64,000 nt of DNA from Streptomyces sp. Alt3. Lineage in GTDB: Bacteria; Actinomycetota; Actinomycetes; Streptomycetales; Streptomycetaceae. The notes under the pieces were generated by a model. The model was not told the DNA's origin. It made no database searches and worked only from the letters and a program-made list of their open reading frames with translations. Both the position numbers and the translations under genes were made by a program. Location of the stretch: NCBI RefSeq assembly GCF_030719215.1, contig NZ_CP120983.1, forward strand, positions 5,704,001 through 5,768,000, given 5' to 3'. Positions 7,317 through 15,759 of this stretch are shown here, piece by piece; positions within the stretch are counted from its first letter, which is position 1; the number at the start of each line of letters is the position of its first letter.

Positions 7317-8183
7317 ATGCCAGCTCGCCGTTTCGACAGAGAACGTGTGCGTGCGGTACGTCGAGCCGCCGACGTCTCGCAGGCCGACGTGGCGTCCGCC
7401 CTCGGTGCTGCGGACTCGACCGTGGCGGGGTGGGAGTCGGGAGCGACGACACCCGATCAGGAGAAGTTGCCTGCTCTCGCCAGGGTGCTGAACCGGGGTC
7501 TGGACGACCTGTTCCCGCGCGAGGGCTTGCCCGATCTGACCGACCTACGGTGCGACGCTGGCCTCTACCGGTACGAGACGCGGGCGGTCATCGGAACCAA
7601 GAGCGATGGGCCGGTGGCTGGAGCTGAGCAGGGCGTACGACGGCTCAAGGACCGGTACGTCCCTCTCCTGGCGGCTGCATATGGGGTGACCGAGGACGAG
7701 CTGAAGCGCGCCCAGGACCGGTCTTTCGGAGAGGCTGACGAGGACGCCGCCGAGGCCGAGAAGGTGCCGGAGACGCTGGCAGAGAAGATCACTCTCCTGC
7801 TGGAGCGCTCCTATCCGGGCAGAAGCGCTCCGGGGGATCAGGAGATCGCGGACTCGGTGAACGCCTACGCGGGCTCCCAGGTCACATCGGCCGAGGACAT
7901 CGAGGCCCTGCGGACGGGTGGAGATGACGCACCGGTGCCCGTGGTCCTCGAAGGTCTGGCCAACTTCTTCGATGTCTCCAAGCTGTACTTCGAGCCGAAC
8001 GAGTCCGTCGCCCGGCAGGTCTATGAAGGACTCCGCCTCATGTCGGCGGCCAAGCAGGGCAAGGTGGGCCGAGTCCGGGCCCGCGGACTGAGCGCCGAGG
8101 GCCTGCCGGCCGATGTCCTCTCGATCCTGAACGACCTCGCCAGCGAGCTGGACAAGAAGGCCGGCCCAAGCACCAACAACTAG
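7317..8183 (+). CDS. XRE-family repressor of the mobile element
   Basis: 288 aa. Residues about 6-62 are a Cro/C1-type HTH (VRAVRRAADVSQADVASALG then STVAGWESGATTPDQEKLPALARVL). A second, degenerate HTH-like segment with LLERSYPGRSAPGDQEIADSVNAYAGSQV (about 165-200) resembles the Streptomyces SpoIIE/secondary-metabolism type XRE proteins (FDVSKLYFEPN). It is transcribed away from the element operon over an array of TGCGAA boxes, which fits a master repressor controlling replication/transfer genes. Start ATG 7317 has a short ACGAGG ribosome site. Target assignment is inferred. Confidence 0.8.
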   Translation: MPARRFDRERVRAVRRAADVSQADVASALGAADSTVAGWESGATTPDQEKLPALARVLNRGLDDLFPREGLPDLTDLRCDAGLYRYETRAVIGTKSDGPVAGAEQGVRRLKDRYVPLLAAAYGVTEDELKRAQDRSFGEADEDAAEAEKVPETLAEKITLLLERSYPGRSAPGDQEIADSVNAYAGSQVTSAEDIEALRTGGDDAPVPVVLEGLANFFDVSKLYFEPNESVARQVYEGLRLMSAAKQGKVGRVRARGLSAEGLPADVLSILNDLASELDKKAGPSTNN

Positions 8184-8223
8184 TGCCGCACCAGGCGACG
8201 TTCGCCCTGGGATCTGGTGATCG

Positions 8224-8778
8224 TCAGGGCGTATAGGTGAGCAGGGTCAACTGCACGCCGAGCTGATGTTCTGGCTCACCGTGCGGGACACCGTCCGCGC
8301 CGAGGAACAGATAGAAGTACTGCGTCGTCAACGGCCTCGACCGCGAAGTCTCGCCCGCAGCGGAGCCGCTCAGGGCCCCAGCAGAGTAGAAGTGCGGCAG
8401 CCACTTGGGGCCCACGATCGCTTCCACCCAGGCCCGCGCCTCCCCCGGGTCGACTTCCTGGCGAGTGCCGAGCTGCTTGTGCCGCGCGGCGACCGACAGT
8501 GTCAGCACAGCCCCTTCCCGGCCAGGACGGTCCAGGAGTACGGCCTGGTCGATGATGTCCCCGACGATGGTGAGGACGGCATGCCGGTCGATCACCGAGC
8601 GCACCGGTCCGAAGCGGTGCGGCACCGTCTTTCCCTCCGCCCGCAACTGCTCCAGCACGTCTTTGGGCAGTACAGAGGCCAGGCCGCTATCAGCCGGCTC
8701 CGTAGAGAACAGGTTCCGGCGAAAGCGCCGCAGCTCATCCTCCTGCTTACGCAATACAGTACGGATATCCACAGACAT
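8224..8778 (-). CDS. Hypothetical protein
   Basis: 184 aa from ATG 8778 (MSVDIRTVLRKQEDELRRFR). The N-terminus is a charged coiled-coil-like helix; the rest is a mixed alpha/beta domain (IDRHAVLTIVGDIIDQAVLL, TQYFYLFLGADGVPHG). No membrane helix or signal peptide. No clear ribosome site, so it may be translated leaderless or from the upstream CTG/ATG at 8811. It faces the XRE gene tail to tail. I do not recognise the family. It may mark the border of the mobile element. Confidence 0.6.
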   Translation of the reverse strand: MSVDIRTVLRKQEDELRRFRRNLFSTEPADSGLASVLPKDVLEQLRAEGKTVPHRFGPVRSVIDRHAVLTIVGDIIDQAVLLDRPGREGAVLTLSVAARHKQLGTRQEVDPGEARAWVEAIVGPKWLPHFYSAGALSGSAAGETSRSRPLTTQYFYLFLGADGVPHGEPEHQLGVQLTLLTYTP

Positions 8779-8839
8779 GCCGTCTACCGTACAAGCCGAC
8801 CTAATACGCATCTAATCGCCAATTGTTCCTGGAGTGGCA

Positions 8840-8888
8840 CTGGTGCCCTGTTCCCCGGACCCGCGAGGGTCAGGAAACAGGGCACCAG
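8840..8888. terminator. Strong hairpin terminator of the amidohydrolase operon
   Basis: A 13-bp perfect stem (CTGGTGCCCTGTT at 8840-8852 with its complement at 8876-8888) lies just beyond the stop of the leftward amidohydrolase gene at 8899. A smaller inner stem sits in the loop. Typical GC-rich actinomycete terminator. Confidence 0.7.
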
Positions 8889-8898
8889 GGTGAGGTTC

Positions 8899-10086
8899 TT
8901 ACTGTCCCGTGCTGTTCGGTTCGTGGCGCACACCGGAGGCGAACACGGTTTGGACTCCGCTCAGTGCGGAGAGATCCGCGAGCGGGTCACCGTCCACCAG
9001 GAGGAGATCCGCTCGGAAGCCGGGAGCGACCTTCCCCGTGATCTCGCCCAGGCCCAGGGCAGCAGCCGCTTGCGACGTCGCCATGTCGATGATCGAGGCG
9101 TTCGACAGCCCCAGGTGCGAGTAGAACGACAGGGCCTGAGCAAGCCCGTCGAAGCCGGCACGCTGTACGCCTGCATCTGTCCCCGCGATCAGGCGGACTC
9201 CGGCGTCGGCCATCTGCCGCACCAGGTCGAACATCGCGTTGGCGCGCTCCTCGCCGAAGAAGCGCGGGAGCATCTGCCAGTGCGGGCTTACGGCAGGGCA
9301 GACGGTGATGTCCTTCGCGATGATCTGCTGAACCACGTCGGGCCGGAAGTCCAGGCCATCGCTCGACATCCAAGTGCAGTGCTCGATGGTGTCGACGCCG
9401 GCCTCTACGGCTGAGGCGATGCCGTCGGCACCGTGCGCGTGGGCCGCGACAGGGACGCCCGCTTTGTGGGCTTCCTCCACAAGGGCGGCCAGTTCCTCCG
9501 CCGTGAACTGTGACTGATGGCTCCTGGGGCCGTCCTTCGTGAGACCGCCGCCGGTGACCATTGCCTTGATGACGCCTGCCCCGGCCGCGAGGTTGCGCCG
9601 TACGAGCTCGCGGATCTCGGTTTCGCCGGAGACTTCGCCGCCGAGGAAGTGGCAGTGTCCGCCCACGGTGGTGGCCGGGGTGCCCGCGGAGACGATCCTC
9701 GGTCCTGGTGTGCGCCGATCGCTGATCTCCGCAGCCAGACGAAGCGCCAGTCCGCCGCGGTCGCCGAGATCGCGGACGGTGGTAACGCCACTGCGCAGGA
9801 GCTGTTCGCTGCGCCGCCGCATGTCCTCGAACAGGGCTTCATCCGTCGAGCCCTGGAGGGTGGACACAGGGTCCGGCCCGCCATCGAAGGCCAGGTGAAC
9901 GTGAGCGTCGATGAGCCCCGGCAGCACGGTTCCGCCGAACTCGAATCGAGGCACGTCGGCCCCGGCCCGCTCCTCGATCTCCTTGCGCGGCCCGACGGCA
10001 GAGATCGAGTCGCCCTCGATGAGAACGGCACCGTCTTCCAGATAGGTCCCCGAGTCGACGAGCACTCGTCCACCGGTAATCAGCAT
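8899..10086 (-). CDS. Amidohydrolase-superfamily metal-dependent hydrolase (imidazolonepropionase/prolidase-like)
   Basis: 395 aa from ATG 10086, chosen because AAGGAG lies seven bases upstream; an ATG at 10113 overlapping the previous stop would add nine residues. Motifs of the superfamily are present: the first metal site DAHVHL, a lysine in VIKAMVTGGG, histidines in VAAHAHG and IEHCTWM, and the final metal Asp in IAGTDAGV. The C-terminal GLGEITGKVAPGFRADLLLVDGDPL is characteristic. Such enzymes cleave cyclic amides or Xaa-Pro-type dipeptides; the substrate here cannot be told. It is the last gene of an operon with a MAB_1171c-type membrane protein and an IrrE-like protein. Confidence 0.85.
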   Translation of the reverse strand: MLITGGRVLVDSGTYLEDGAVLIEGDSISAVGPRKEIEERAGADVPRFEFGGTVLPGLIDAHVHLAFDGGPDPVSTLQGSTDEALFEDMRRRSEQLLRSGVTTVRDLGDRGGLALRLAAEISDRRTPGPRIVSAGTPATTVGGHCHFLGGEVSGETEIRELVRRNLAAGAGVIKAMVTGGGLTKDGPRSHQSQFTAEELAALVEEAHKAGVPVAAHAHGADGIASAVEAGVDTIEHCTWMSSDGLDFRPDVVQQIIAKDITVCPAVSPHWQMLPRFFGEERANAMFDLVRQMADAGVRLIAGTDAGVQRAGFDGLAQALSFYSHLGLSNASIIDMATSQAAAALGLGEITGKVAPGFRADLLLVDGDPLADLSALSGVQTVFASGVRHEPNSTGQ

Positions 10087-10109
10087 CGTGACTCCTTGAT
10101 CTTGCGAGG

Positions 10110-11225
10110 TCATGCGGCTGCGCGCAGTTCGTCGGATACCGCAATCAGTTGTTTCACATCCGACTCGCGGTCGCTCCCCAGCGCCATCGCGAGTGGGACC
10201 GCGCGGCGGGGCGCGGGGACTCCCTTCTCGATCCGAGCGGAGGCCCGGCGGAGACGGGCGGCAAGCTCGGCGGAGTCGAGGTTGAGGACTGTGCTGTCGT
10301 CACCCTCGTCCAGCAGGTACGGGCTGATGTCCACCAGGCCGTCGCGGCACTCCATGATGCGGCGGTGGTAGCGCCGGTGCACGCCACGGGCCCGCCATCG
10401 GTCCAGTGGAGCAGGGGATGCCGGCCTCAGCACGTTGTCCGGATATGCCTCCGCCAGCAGCTCCCACAGAGGCGAGAGGCGACGATGATCACGCCGGTGT
10501 CGAAGCCAGAGTCGTAGGGAGGAGATTCGCGCTCGGGCTCCGGAGTAGGTGACACCTGCGGCGAACAGCAGGATTGATGCGACCAAGAGGAAGGCCACGG
10601 CCACCATAAGGGGGTGTGGCACGTCCACATCTGCTGAGCGGACGGCGACGATGACGGCTCGAATCGCGCACGCTACGGCCATCGCTCCCAGGCCGACGGC
10701 GGTCATCCAGAGCCCGGTGGAGTGCGGGCGTCGGGACATGCGGGCGTATTGGCGAGTCCACCGGAACGCCATGCCGAGGGCGTACATGAGGTAGAGGCCA
10801 GCGCCGCCGTAGAAGAAGGCGATCTGGGGAATCGTCATGTCGGCTGTGCTGAAGCTGCCGGCGAAGACCTCGTGTGGCACCGATACCGCAGCCACGGTGA
10901 TCGCGACTGCGACGATTCCGACGAGTACGGCTTCCTTGCGTGCCCGCCGACGTCCCGCTTCTTCGTCAGCGGCGGAGTAGAGGTAGAAGCACATGAGGAA
11001 GTAGACCGTCAGGAGCAGCAGCACGTTCTGGATCAGCTTCGCCGTGCCGTGGCCGGCGACGGTGTCGACTCCGGACGCACCGCCGGGCATCGCTACGGGA
11101 TACGAGAGCGCAGCGCAGAGCAGGCAGAGGGTGACCGCGCGAAGAGGTGCGTCATGCGGGCTTCGCTTCCACTGGTAGAGCTTCCAGACCAGTGCGGTCA
11201 GGAGCCCCAGGAGCAGGAGTTCCAC
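10110..11225 (-). CDS. MAB_1171c-family multi-helix membrane protein
   Basis: 371 aa, GTG start. Seven predicted transmembrane helices lie in residues 1-235 (e.g. LLLLGLLTALVWKLY, LIQNVLLLLTVYFLMCFYLY, LMVAVAFLLVASILLFAAG), followed by a ~130-residue cytosolic tail with PLWELLAEAYPD and RRYHRRIMECRDGLVDISPYL, the signature of the MAB_1171c 'putative transporter' family. In Streptomyces these sit beside an ImmA/IrrE-like protein, as here (3 bp between the genes). The role is not established; transport is only a database-style guess. Stop overlaps the alternative amidohydrolase start as ATGA. Confidence 0.8.
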   Translation of the reverse strand: MELLLLGLLTALVWKLYQWKRSPHDAPLRAVTLCLLCAALSYPVAMPGGASGVDTVAGHGTAKLIQNVLLLLTVYFLMCFYLYSAADEEAGRRRARKEAVLVGIVAVAITVAAVSVPHEVFAGSFSTADMTIPQIAFFYGGAGLYLMYALGMAFRWTRQYARMSRRPHSTGLWMTAVGLGAMAVACAIRAVIVAVRSADVDVPHPLMVAVAFLLVASILLFAAGVTYSGARARISSLRLWLRHRRDHRRLSPLWELLAEAYPDNVLRPASPAPLDRWRARGVHRRYHRRIMECRDGLVDISPYLLDEGDDSTVLNLDSAELAARLRRASARIEKGVPAPRRAVPLAMALGSDRESDVKQLIAVSDELRAAA

Positions 11226-11228
11226 GAG

Positions 11229-11915
11229 TTACAGCCATCCTCGCCGGTCGCCAAAAGCCGCCTCGACCCGACGCAGGGCGGGGTCGTCAGCCGGAGGAGT
11301 GGCGTTTGCGAGCAGGGCCGACCACTCCAGGATGATCGTCGCCACGAGTTCGACGGAGCACTCCTCGCCGTCGTCGTACGAGCAACGCTGGGCGACACGC
11401 TTGATCGCCTCGGTCCCGAAGACCGGCAGCAGGGTGGCCCACCCCTCCACGTCGACGGCCGCCGCGTCTTCGTCAGGGGCGGTATCTGGCGTATCCGTCT
11501 CCACCTCGCGGGCGGAGTCCTCGGCTGCCCTCTCGTTCTCCGCCACGAGGATGTGTCCGACCTCGTGCAGGATGATCCCATCCTGGTGCAGCTCGGTCGT
11601 CTCCTGCTGGTAGAGGATCACGTCGTAGGTGTCGTACTCCGCCCACATGCCCGAGGGGCCGGGCTTGGGCAGCGGAGCTGCACGCAGAAACAGCGGGCGC
11701 CCGCGCCGTCGGCTCAGCTTCTCGCAAAGGTCGTGAACGTCGAGCGGGGGAGTCACCCCGAGGTCTTGCAGCTCCCGCCGAATCAGACGGTGCAGATCCT
11801 TCTCCACCGTCCGGGCTGTGGCTGTACGCCAGCGCCCAAGGCGACGGCGGTTGACTCCGTCCTGAGCGGGAACCTTGGGCTCCGACGTGTCTCGACCACT
11901 CTTATCCAACCACAC
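11229..11915 (-). CDS. ImmA/IrrE-family zinc metallopeptidase-like protein
   Basis: 228 aa, GTG start with GGAGG upstream. The HEVGH motif (DGIILHEVGHILVAEN, about residues 116-131) is the zinc site of the IrrE/ImmA family, which cleave repressors of the XRE type. An N-terminal helical part resembles the 'regulator component' form found with MAB_1171c proteins. A C-terminal segment is acidic then helical. First gene of a three-gene operon. No cognate XRE gene is directly next to it; the closest is at 7317. A sensor or protease role is inferred from the motif. Confidence 0.8.
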   Translation of the reverse strand: MWLDKSGRDTSEPKVPAQDGVNRRRLGRWRTATARTVEKDLHRLIRRELQDLGVTPPLDVHDLCEKLSRRRGRPLFLRAAPLPKPGPSGMWAEYDTYDVILYQQETTELHQDGIILHEVGHILVAENERAAEDSAREVETDTPDTAPDEDAAAVDVEGWATLLPVFGTEAIKRVAQRCSYDDGEECSVELVATIILEWSALLANATPPADDPALRRVEAAFGDRRGWL

Positions 11916-12485
11916 TGAGTAATACCTCCAACCGGCTCTGATGGCTCCCCCGAGCCGGGCGACACCGCGCCCATGTCGATGACGACCGGCTCCCGGCGCC
12001 GGAACCGACCGCGGTCGGTGCTCCTGCGCCCCACCAGACCCCCTCGCAGGGGAAGGGATGCCAGGGCATCCAGGGCTTCCCGCCGCTCTCGGATGTCACG
12101 TATGCGAATACGCGCTGACATCCCGAGCGGGGCTGCCCCGTGGAGCTCCCGGGAACCTCTTTGGACAGTACGTGACGCTTCAGGCAAGACATGGCCTGAA
12201 GAACATGATCGATTCGTGTAGACGGCAGGTAATTTCGACCGGTCAAAGTGACGTAAAACAACCTTGTTCAATCCCGTACGAGCCTCTGAACTGCGTTTTT
12301 AATGTCTGGCGTGAACGGATCAACTTTTGCGAGTCGATGGGCGACTCCGTTATCAAGCTGAGACTTTAGGTCAGGCGAGGGGGCGCGCAAACGGCGGCGA
12401 AGTGGACAAAATGGCTGACGGGAAGGGGTGTGGCGGCGGTCACTCTGGGGCAGTTCGGGCAACTGAGGCGTTTACGCTTTCAGCC
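11916..12485. other. Non-coding interval, about 570 bp
   Basis: No supported gene. The first ~60 bp hold the ribosome site (GGAGG) and presumably the promoter of the leftward IrrE-type operon. The part at 12170-12400 is AT-richer than the surroundings and may hold rightward promoter elements for the PNPOx gene. Nothing more can be assigned. Confidence 0.4.
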
Positions 12486-12923
12486 ATGTCGAACGCGATA
12501 TCCACCCAGCCGGATAGTTACCTGGAGTTCTGGAATGAGTACCATCTGTGCACATTGACCACGCTGCGGCCCAATGGGCGACCGCATGTCGTGCCCGTCG
12601 GTGTGACGGTGGATGTCGACGCTGGAATGGCCCGGGTTATCACCCGCAAATCGAGTCGTAAAGTGGCCAACATTCTCGCGGGTGGGGGCGAAGCCCGCGT
12701 GGCCCTGTGTCAGGTCGACGGAGGCCGGTGGGCCACCCTCGAAGGGGTGGCGGAGGTGTGTACCGACGACGATGTGGTCGAAGACGCGGTTGCCCGTTAC
12801 GGAAAGCGATATGGCCGTACGCCGGCTCCGGACCCGGAGCGGGTCGTCATCCTGGTCTCGGTCGAACGGGTGTTGGGCCAGACCTTGGGCGCCCGACCCC
12901 AGCCAGCCCAGGCCGCTGCGTAG
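12486..12923 (+). CDS. PNPOx-fold (pyridoxamine 5'-phosphate oxidase-like / F420-dependent) protein
   Basis: 145 aa. The split beta-barrel pattern is visible: YHLCTLTTLRPNGRPHVVPVGVTVD (about 18-42), ITRKSSRKVANIL (about 51-63), a VALCQVDGGRWATLEGVAEV strand pair and a C-terminal YGKRYGR helix. Actinobacterial members often bind F420 or FMN and reduce or oxidise small molecules. No clear Shine-Dalgarno; TTTACG/TCAGCC just upstream suggests a near-leaderless start at ATG 12486. It stands alone. Cofactor and substrate cannot be decided. Confidence 0.75.
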   Translation: MSNAISTQPDSYLEFWNEYHLCTLTTLRPNGRPHVVPVGVTVDVDAGMARVITRKSSRKVANILAGGGEARVALCQVDGGRWATLEGVAEVCTDDDVVEDAVARYGKRYGRTPAPDPERVVILVSVERVLGQTLGARPQPAQAAA

Positions 12924-13200
12924 CGTCGAGCGATCCACGACATAGGCATATGCACACCCTGTGCCGCCGAGTCTTCAGGGCACCGGGCTCAGCGGCTTGG
13001 GCTGGCACCATCTCCTGTGCGCGCTCAGCGACTTGCATGGGTAACCCACGGCACTTGGTCAAGGAGACGAATCTCTTTTTCGCCACGGACACCGTGCTGG
13101 GCATGTTGCCTGAATCGCTGGCCGGTGTCCTGACCGGGCGCCCATCGGGATCGCTTCCTCGTTCGCCCGAGGTCGGCTCTGGGACCGATGATGCTACGGC
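12924..13200. other. Non-coding interval before a phosphatase remnant
   Basis: About 280 bp with no supportable ORF. It ends at the point where a truncated PP2C-type phosphatase reading frame becomes recognisable, so it is probably decayed or rearranged DNA. Confidence 0.35.
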
Positions 13201-13488
13201 GACCGCTACGGCAGTGCATTCAATCTGCCGATCCAACAAAGTACCGAGCAGTTGGAGCTCGGCGACCGGCTGCTGTTCACCGACGGCATCACCGAAGCCC
13301 GCGCGTTCAGCGTGGAGCCCTTCATCGACTTCATCATCCGACACCACACCGACAACCTCCCCGTGGACGAGACGCTGCGCTGTCTCAAGGACGCCGTCAT
13401 GGACTACCACCAGGGACGACTGGAGGACGACGCCACCGTCCATGTCTGCGAATGGCACGGCCCGCGCGCCTTTGATGGGGCTCCTTGA
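13201..13488 (+). pseudogene. C-terminal fragment of a SpoIIE/PP2C-type phosphatase
   Basis: Only ~95 codons remain, starting in-frame from about 13201. The text LELGDRLLFTDGITEAR followed by DETLRCLKDAVMDYHQGRLE and DDATVHVCEW is the end of the SpoIIE-like serine phosphatase domain (GD.LL.YTDG.TEA...DDAT). The N-terminal regulatory domains (GAF/PAS) and most catalytic residues are missing, and no start codon with ribosome site is seen. A deletion remnant next to the mercury genes. Confidence 0.7.
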
Positions 13489-13595
13489 AAATCCCCACCA
13501 CCCACTCGGGGTGAGCCAAGACCTGCTCGATGGATCTCCCCACTCACGACGGTTAGAGCGGGGCCGCCGCATCACCGTGACCAATAGGCGCGAGT

Positions 13596-14570
13596 TCAGG
13601 GGGCGAGCAGCGGACCGAAAGTCTGCTGTGCGATCTCCTCGGCCTGCGCCTGGGTGACTACACGGCCGGGGATACCCGGGTGACCGTTGATCCAGGTTTG
13701 GGCGGAGGCGGTGGAGGTGAAGAAGTTCAGCGCGTCGCAGCATGCGGTAGCCGCGGGCCCGCCGCCTGGTCGCTGACCGACGAACACCACCGCGTCTTCC
13801 GGCTCCCAGGTGGCCGCCTCGCCCCGGGTCGTGATGGTGACCTGCTCGCCATTCACCGGGTCCGAGGAAGTGATCACCGCATCCGCTTCCAGCATGGGGG
13901 GAATTCCGAGTGCGTCGATCGCGCACATGGACCACACTTTTACACCGCCATCGATCTGTACGCGGTGGCGGGTCGGTACGGCGCAGAAGGGGTACGCCGC
14001 GTGGATCTGCCCGGCCTCGTCCAGGGTCAGGAAGTCCTCGGCGGCCAACTCGGCCAGCAGCTCTCTGGCCGTCCGGCCCGCCTGTTCGGCTACCGGCTCC
14101 AGCACCTCGGGACCGGGGGCCGTCCCGGTTTCGGCGAAGTACCGCAGCACCGCCTGGTGCACCGCCCGCAGGCCCTGCTCGGCGGGTGCACGGCGTCCCC
14201 GCCCGGCCCGCCCGACCGCATCGAGAGCGTCTCTCTCACAGCAGTCCACCGGTGCGGCAGCGCTCACCTGGCTGGCACCGGTGAGGGCCTCGCGCAGCGC
14301 GGCCACGCTGGGGGCGCCGGTAACTTCGCCGCCGGCGTCCCGGTACAGGCGGCACGACACGCTCGGCACCGCCCCGGCTGACGCGAAGGGGTCCACGCCG
14401 TCTAGAAGGATTGTCGGCGAGCCGTTCATCCCTCGCGTGGCGGCCTGGTCCGGGTCGTGGATCTCGACCAGTTCCGTCTGCGCCGCCCGCCCCGCCAGGG
14501 CCACGGTGATCCGCTCCAAGGCCAGTGGGGCGTTCGGGCACTCCGGAACCGTCAGCACCGTGATCCGCAT
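13596..14570 (-). CDS. merB: Organomercurial lyase (MerB-like) with N-terminal thioredoxin-like domain
   Basis: 324 aa from ATG 14570 (GGGAGG nine bases upstream). Residues 1-95 form a thioredoxin-like fold (MRITVLTVPECPNAPLALER ... TRGMNGSPTILLDGVDPF). From about 120 on it is alkylmercury lyase: MCAIDALGIPPML carries the Cys/Asp pair (Cys96/Asp99 in E. coli MerB numbering) and ATACCDALNFF the second active-site Cys. MerB splits C-Hg bonds to give Hg(II). The fused redox domain is unusual relative to classical 212-aa MerB. It diverges from a MerR gene over a shared operator; no merA or merT is in view. Confidence 0.8.
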   Translation of the reverse strand: MRITVLTVPECPNAPLALERITVALAGRAAQTELVEIHDPDQAATRGMNGSPTILLDGVDPFASAGAVPSVSCRLYRDAGGEVTGAPSVAALREALTGASQVSAAAPVDCCERDALDAVGRAGRGRRAPAEQGLRAVHQAVLRYFAETGTAPGPEVLEPVAEQAGRTARELLAELAAEDFLTLDEAGQIHAAYPFCAVPTRHRVQIDGGVKVWSMCAIDALGIPPMLEADAVITSSDPVNGEQVTITTRGEAATWEPEDAVVFVGQRPGGGPAATACCDALNFFTSTASAQTWINGHPGIPGRVVTQAQAEEIAQQTFGPLLAP

Positions 14571-14610
14571 CCTGCTCACCCTCCCAGCTCATCATCCTGC
14601 CCCGATGCTA

Positions 14611-14634
14611 GACCTTCCAGCGCACTGGAAGGTC
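14611..14634. promoter_or_regulatory. MerR-family operator in the merB/merR divergent promoter
   Basis: GACCTTCCAG and CTGGAAGGTC are perfect 10-bp arms separated by CGCA. This is the classical MerR/CueR/ZntR-type dyad lying between -35 and -10 elements. It sits between the divergent lyase and merR genes, so one metal-sensing regulator should control both. Confidence 0.85.
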
Positions 14635-14652
14635 AAGCAGTAACGTGGAGGC

Positions 14653-15072
14653 ATGCGCATCGGCGAGCTCGCGGCGGCCAGCGGGCTGACCACCAAGACC
14701 ATCCGCTTCTACGAGCAGACCGGCCTGATGCCCGGCCCGCCCCGCACCCCGAGCGGCTACCGCGACTACCCCGAGCAGGCGAAAGCCCGGCTCGACTTCA
14801 TCCGCGACGCCCAGGGGGCCGGCCTCAGCCTCGCCGAAATCCGGTCCGTCCTCGCCCTGCGTGACGGAGGCCAGGCCCCTTGCGCACACGTCACCGCGCT
14901 TATCGACCAGCACCTCGCCGACATCGAATGCCGCTTGGCCGAACTGACCGTCACCCGCGAGGCACTGCGCGGGCTCGCCCGGCGTGCCGCCGCTACCGAC
15001 CCCGCCGCCTGCACCGAGGACGAGATCTGCACCATCCTCGCCCCAGCCGACGACCCGAAGGTCGATCGTTGA
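14653..15072 (+). CDS. MerR-family heavy-metal-responsive regulator
   Basis: 139 aa. N-terminal MerR HTH: MRIGELAAASGLTTKTIRFY then EQTGLMPGPPRTPSGYRDY (1-41). A dimerisation helix follows. Metal-ligand cysteines are APCAHV (about Cys76), AACTEDEIC (two Cys near 121-126), matching the three-Cys arrangement used by MerR to bind Hg(II) or by ZntR-like sensors. Placed divergent to the MerB-like gene with a perfect dyad between them. It should twist the promoter into an active form on metal binding. Mercury is the likely signal by context, but Zn/Cd/Pb cannot be excluded. Confidence 0.85.
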   Translation: MRIGELAAASGLTTKTIRFYEQTGLMPGPPRTPSGYRDYPEQAKARLDFIRDAQGAGLSLAEIRSVLALRDGGQAPCAHVTALIDQHLADIECRLAELTVTREALRGLARRAAATDPAACTEDEICTILAPADDPKVDR

Positions 15073-15208
15073 AACTCCCCACTTCGTTGAACCCCCGGAG
15101 CGAGTGAGGCGAGGAGCATCCCTTGCCGTTTCCAAGGATTCCCATCGCCTTGACAGGGCGATACGCAGAAGGGCGGGTTGCCCGTCTGGCCGGGGAGCCC
15201 TGGGGCCG

Positions 15209-15619
15209 TCAGCCGAGGGCCTGGAGCAGTTCGTTGCACGCTTGTTCGCAGGAGTGACAGGTTTCGGCGCACAGGCGGCAGTGTTCGTGCATGCTGGCGT
15301 GTGAGGAGCATTCGTCGGCGCAGGCTCTGCACGCGGTGGCGCAGGCGGTGAGCATGGCGCGGGTGACGTTGGCGTCGTAGCCGGTGTGCCGGGAAAGTAC
15401 GGACGCGGTGGCGTTGCAGATGTCGGCGCAGTCCATGTCGGTGCGGATGCACTTGGTGAGATCGCCGACCATGCCCTCCGATAGGCAGGCGTCCGCGCAC
15501 GCGGTACACGCTTGGGCGCAGGCGATGCATTCTTCGATGCAACGGGTGAGCTTCTTGCGGTCGACGTCGCCCAGGTCGGCCGGGTATGTGGCGAGCATGT
15601 CCTTCACGGTGGTGGACAT
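15209..15619 (-). CDS. Four-helix bundle copper-binding protein (Csp/DUF326-like)
   Basis: 136 aa with a very high cysteine count arranged in helices: CIEECIACAQACTACADACL, TDMDCADICNA, CATACRACADECSSH, HCRLCAETCHSCEQAC. This is the DUF326 copper-storage (Csp) pattern, in which cysteines line the inside of a four-helix bundle and hold many Cu(I) ions. No signal peptide, so a cytosolic Csp3-type store is expected. It is followed by other copper-type genes on the same strand and probably buffers copper in the cytosol. Confidence 0.85.
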   Translation of the reverse strand: MSTTVKDMLATYPADLGDVDRKKLTRCIEECIACAQACTACADACLSEGMVGDLTKCIRTDMDCADICNATASVLSRHTGYDANVTRAMLTACATACRACADECSSHASMHEHCRLCAETCHSCEQACNELLQALG

Positions 15620-15759
15620 AAGGATGCCTCTGTCTCTCCGTGGGACCGGCGGATCCGGTTGGTCGCCTCGCGAGTCCCCGGTATACCTCCAGCTAACTCC
15701 CATCAGCGCGAACGCGCCCGGCGCATGTGAGGTGCACCGGGCGCGTTGCGGGTAAGAGG

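Noticed and set aside
11783..12271. Leftward ORF covering the interval before the IrrE-like gene
   Set aside because: Overlaps the ribosome site and start of the IrrE-type gene in another frame, has no ribosome site of its own and no family features.
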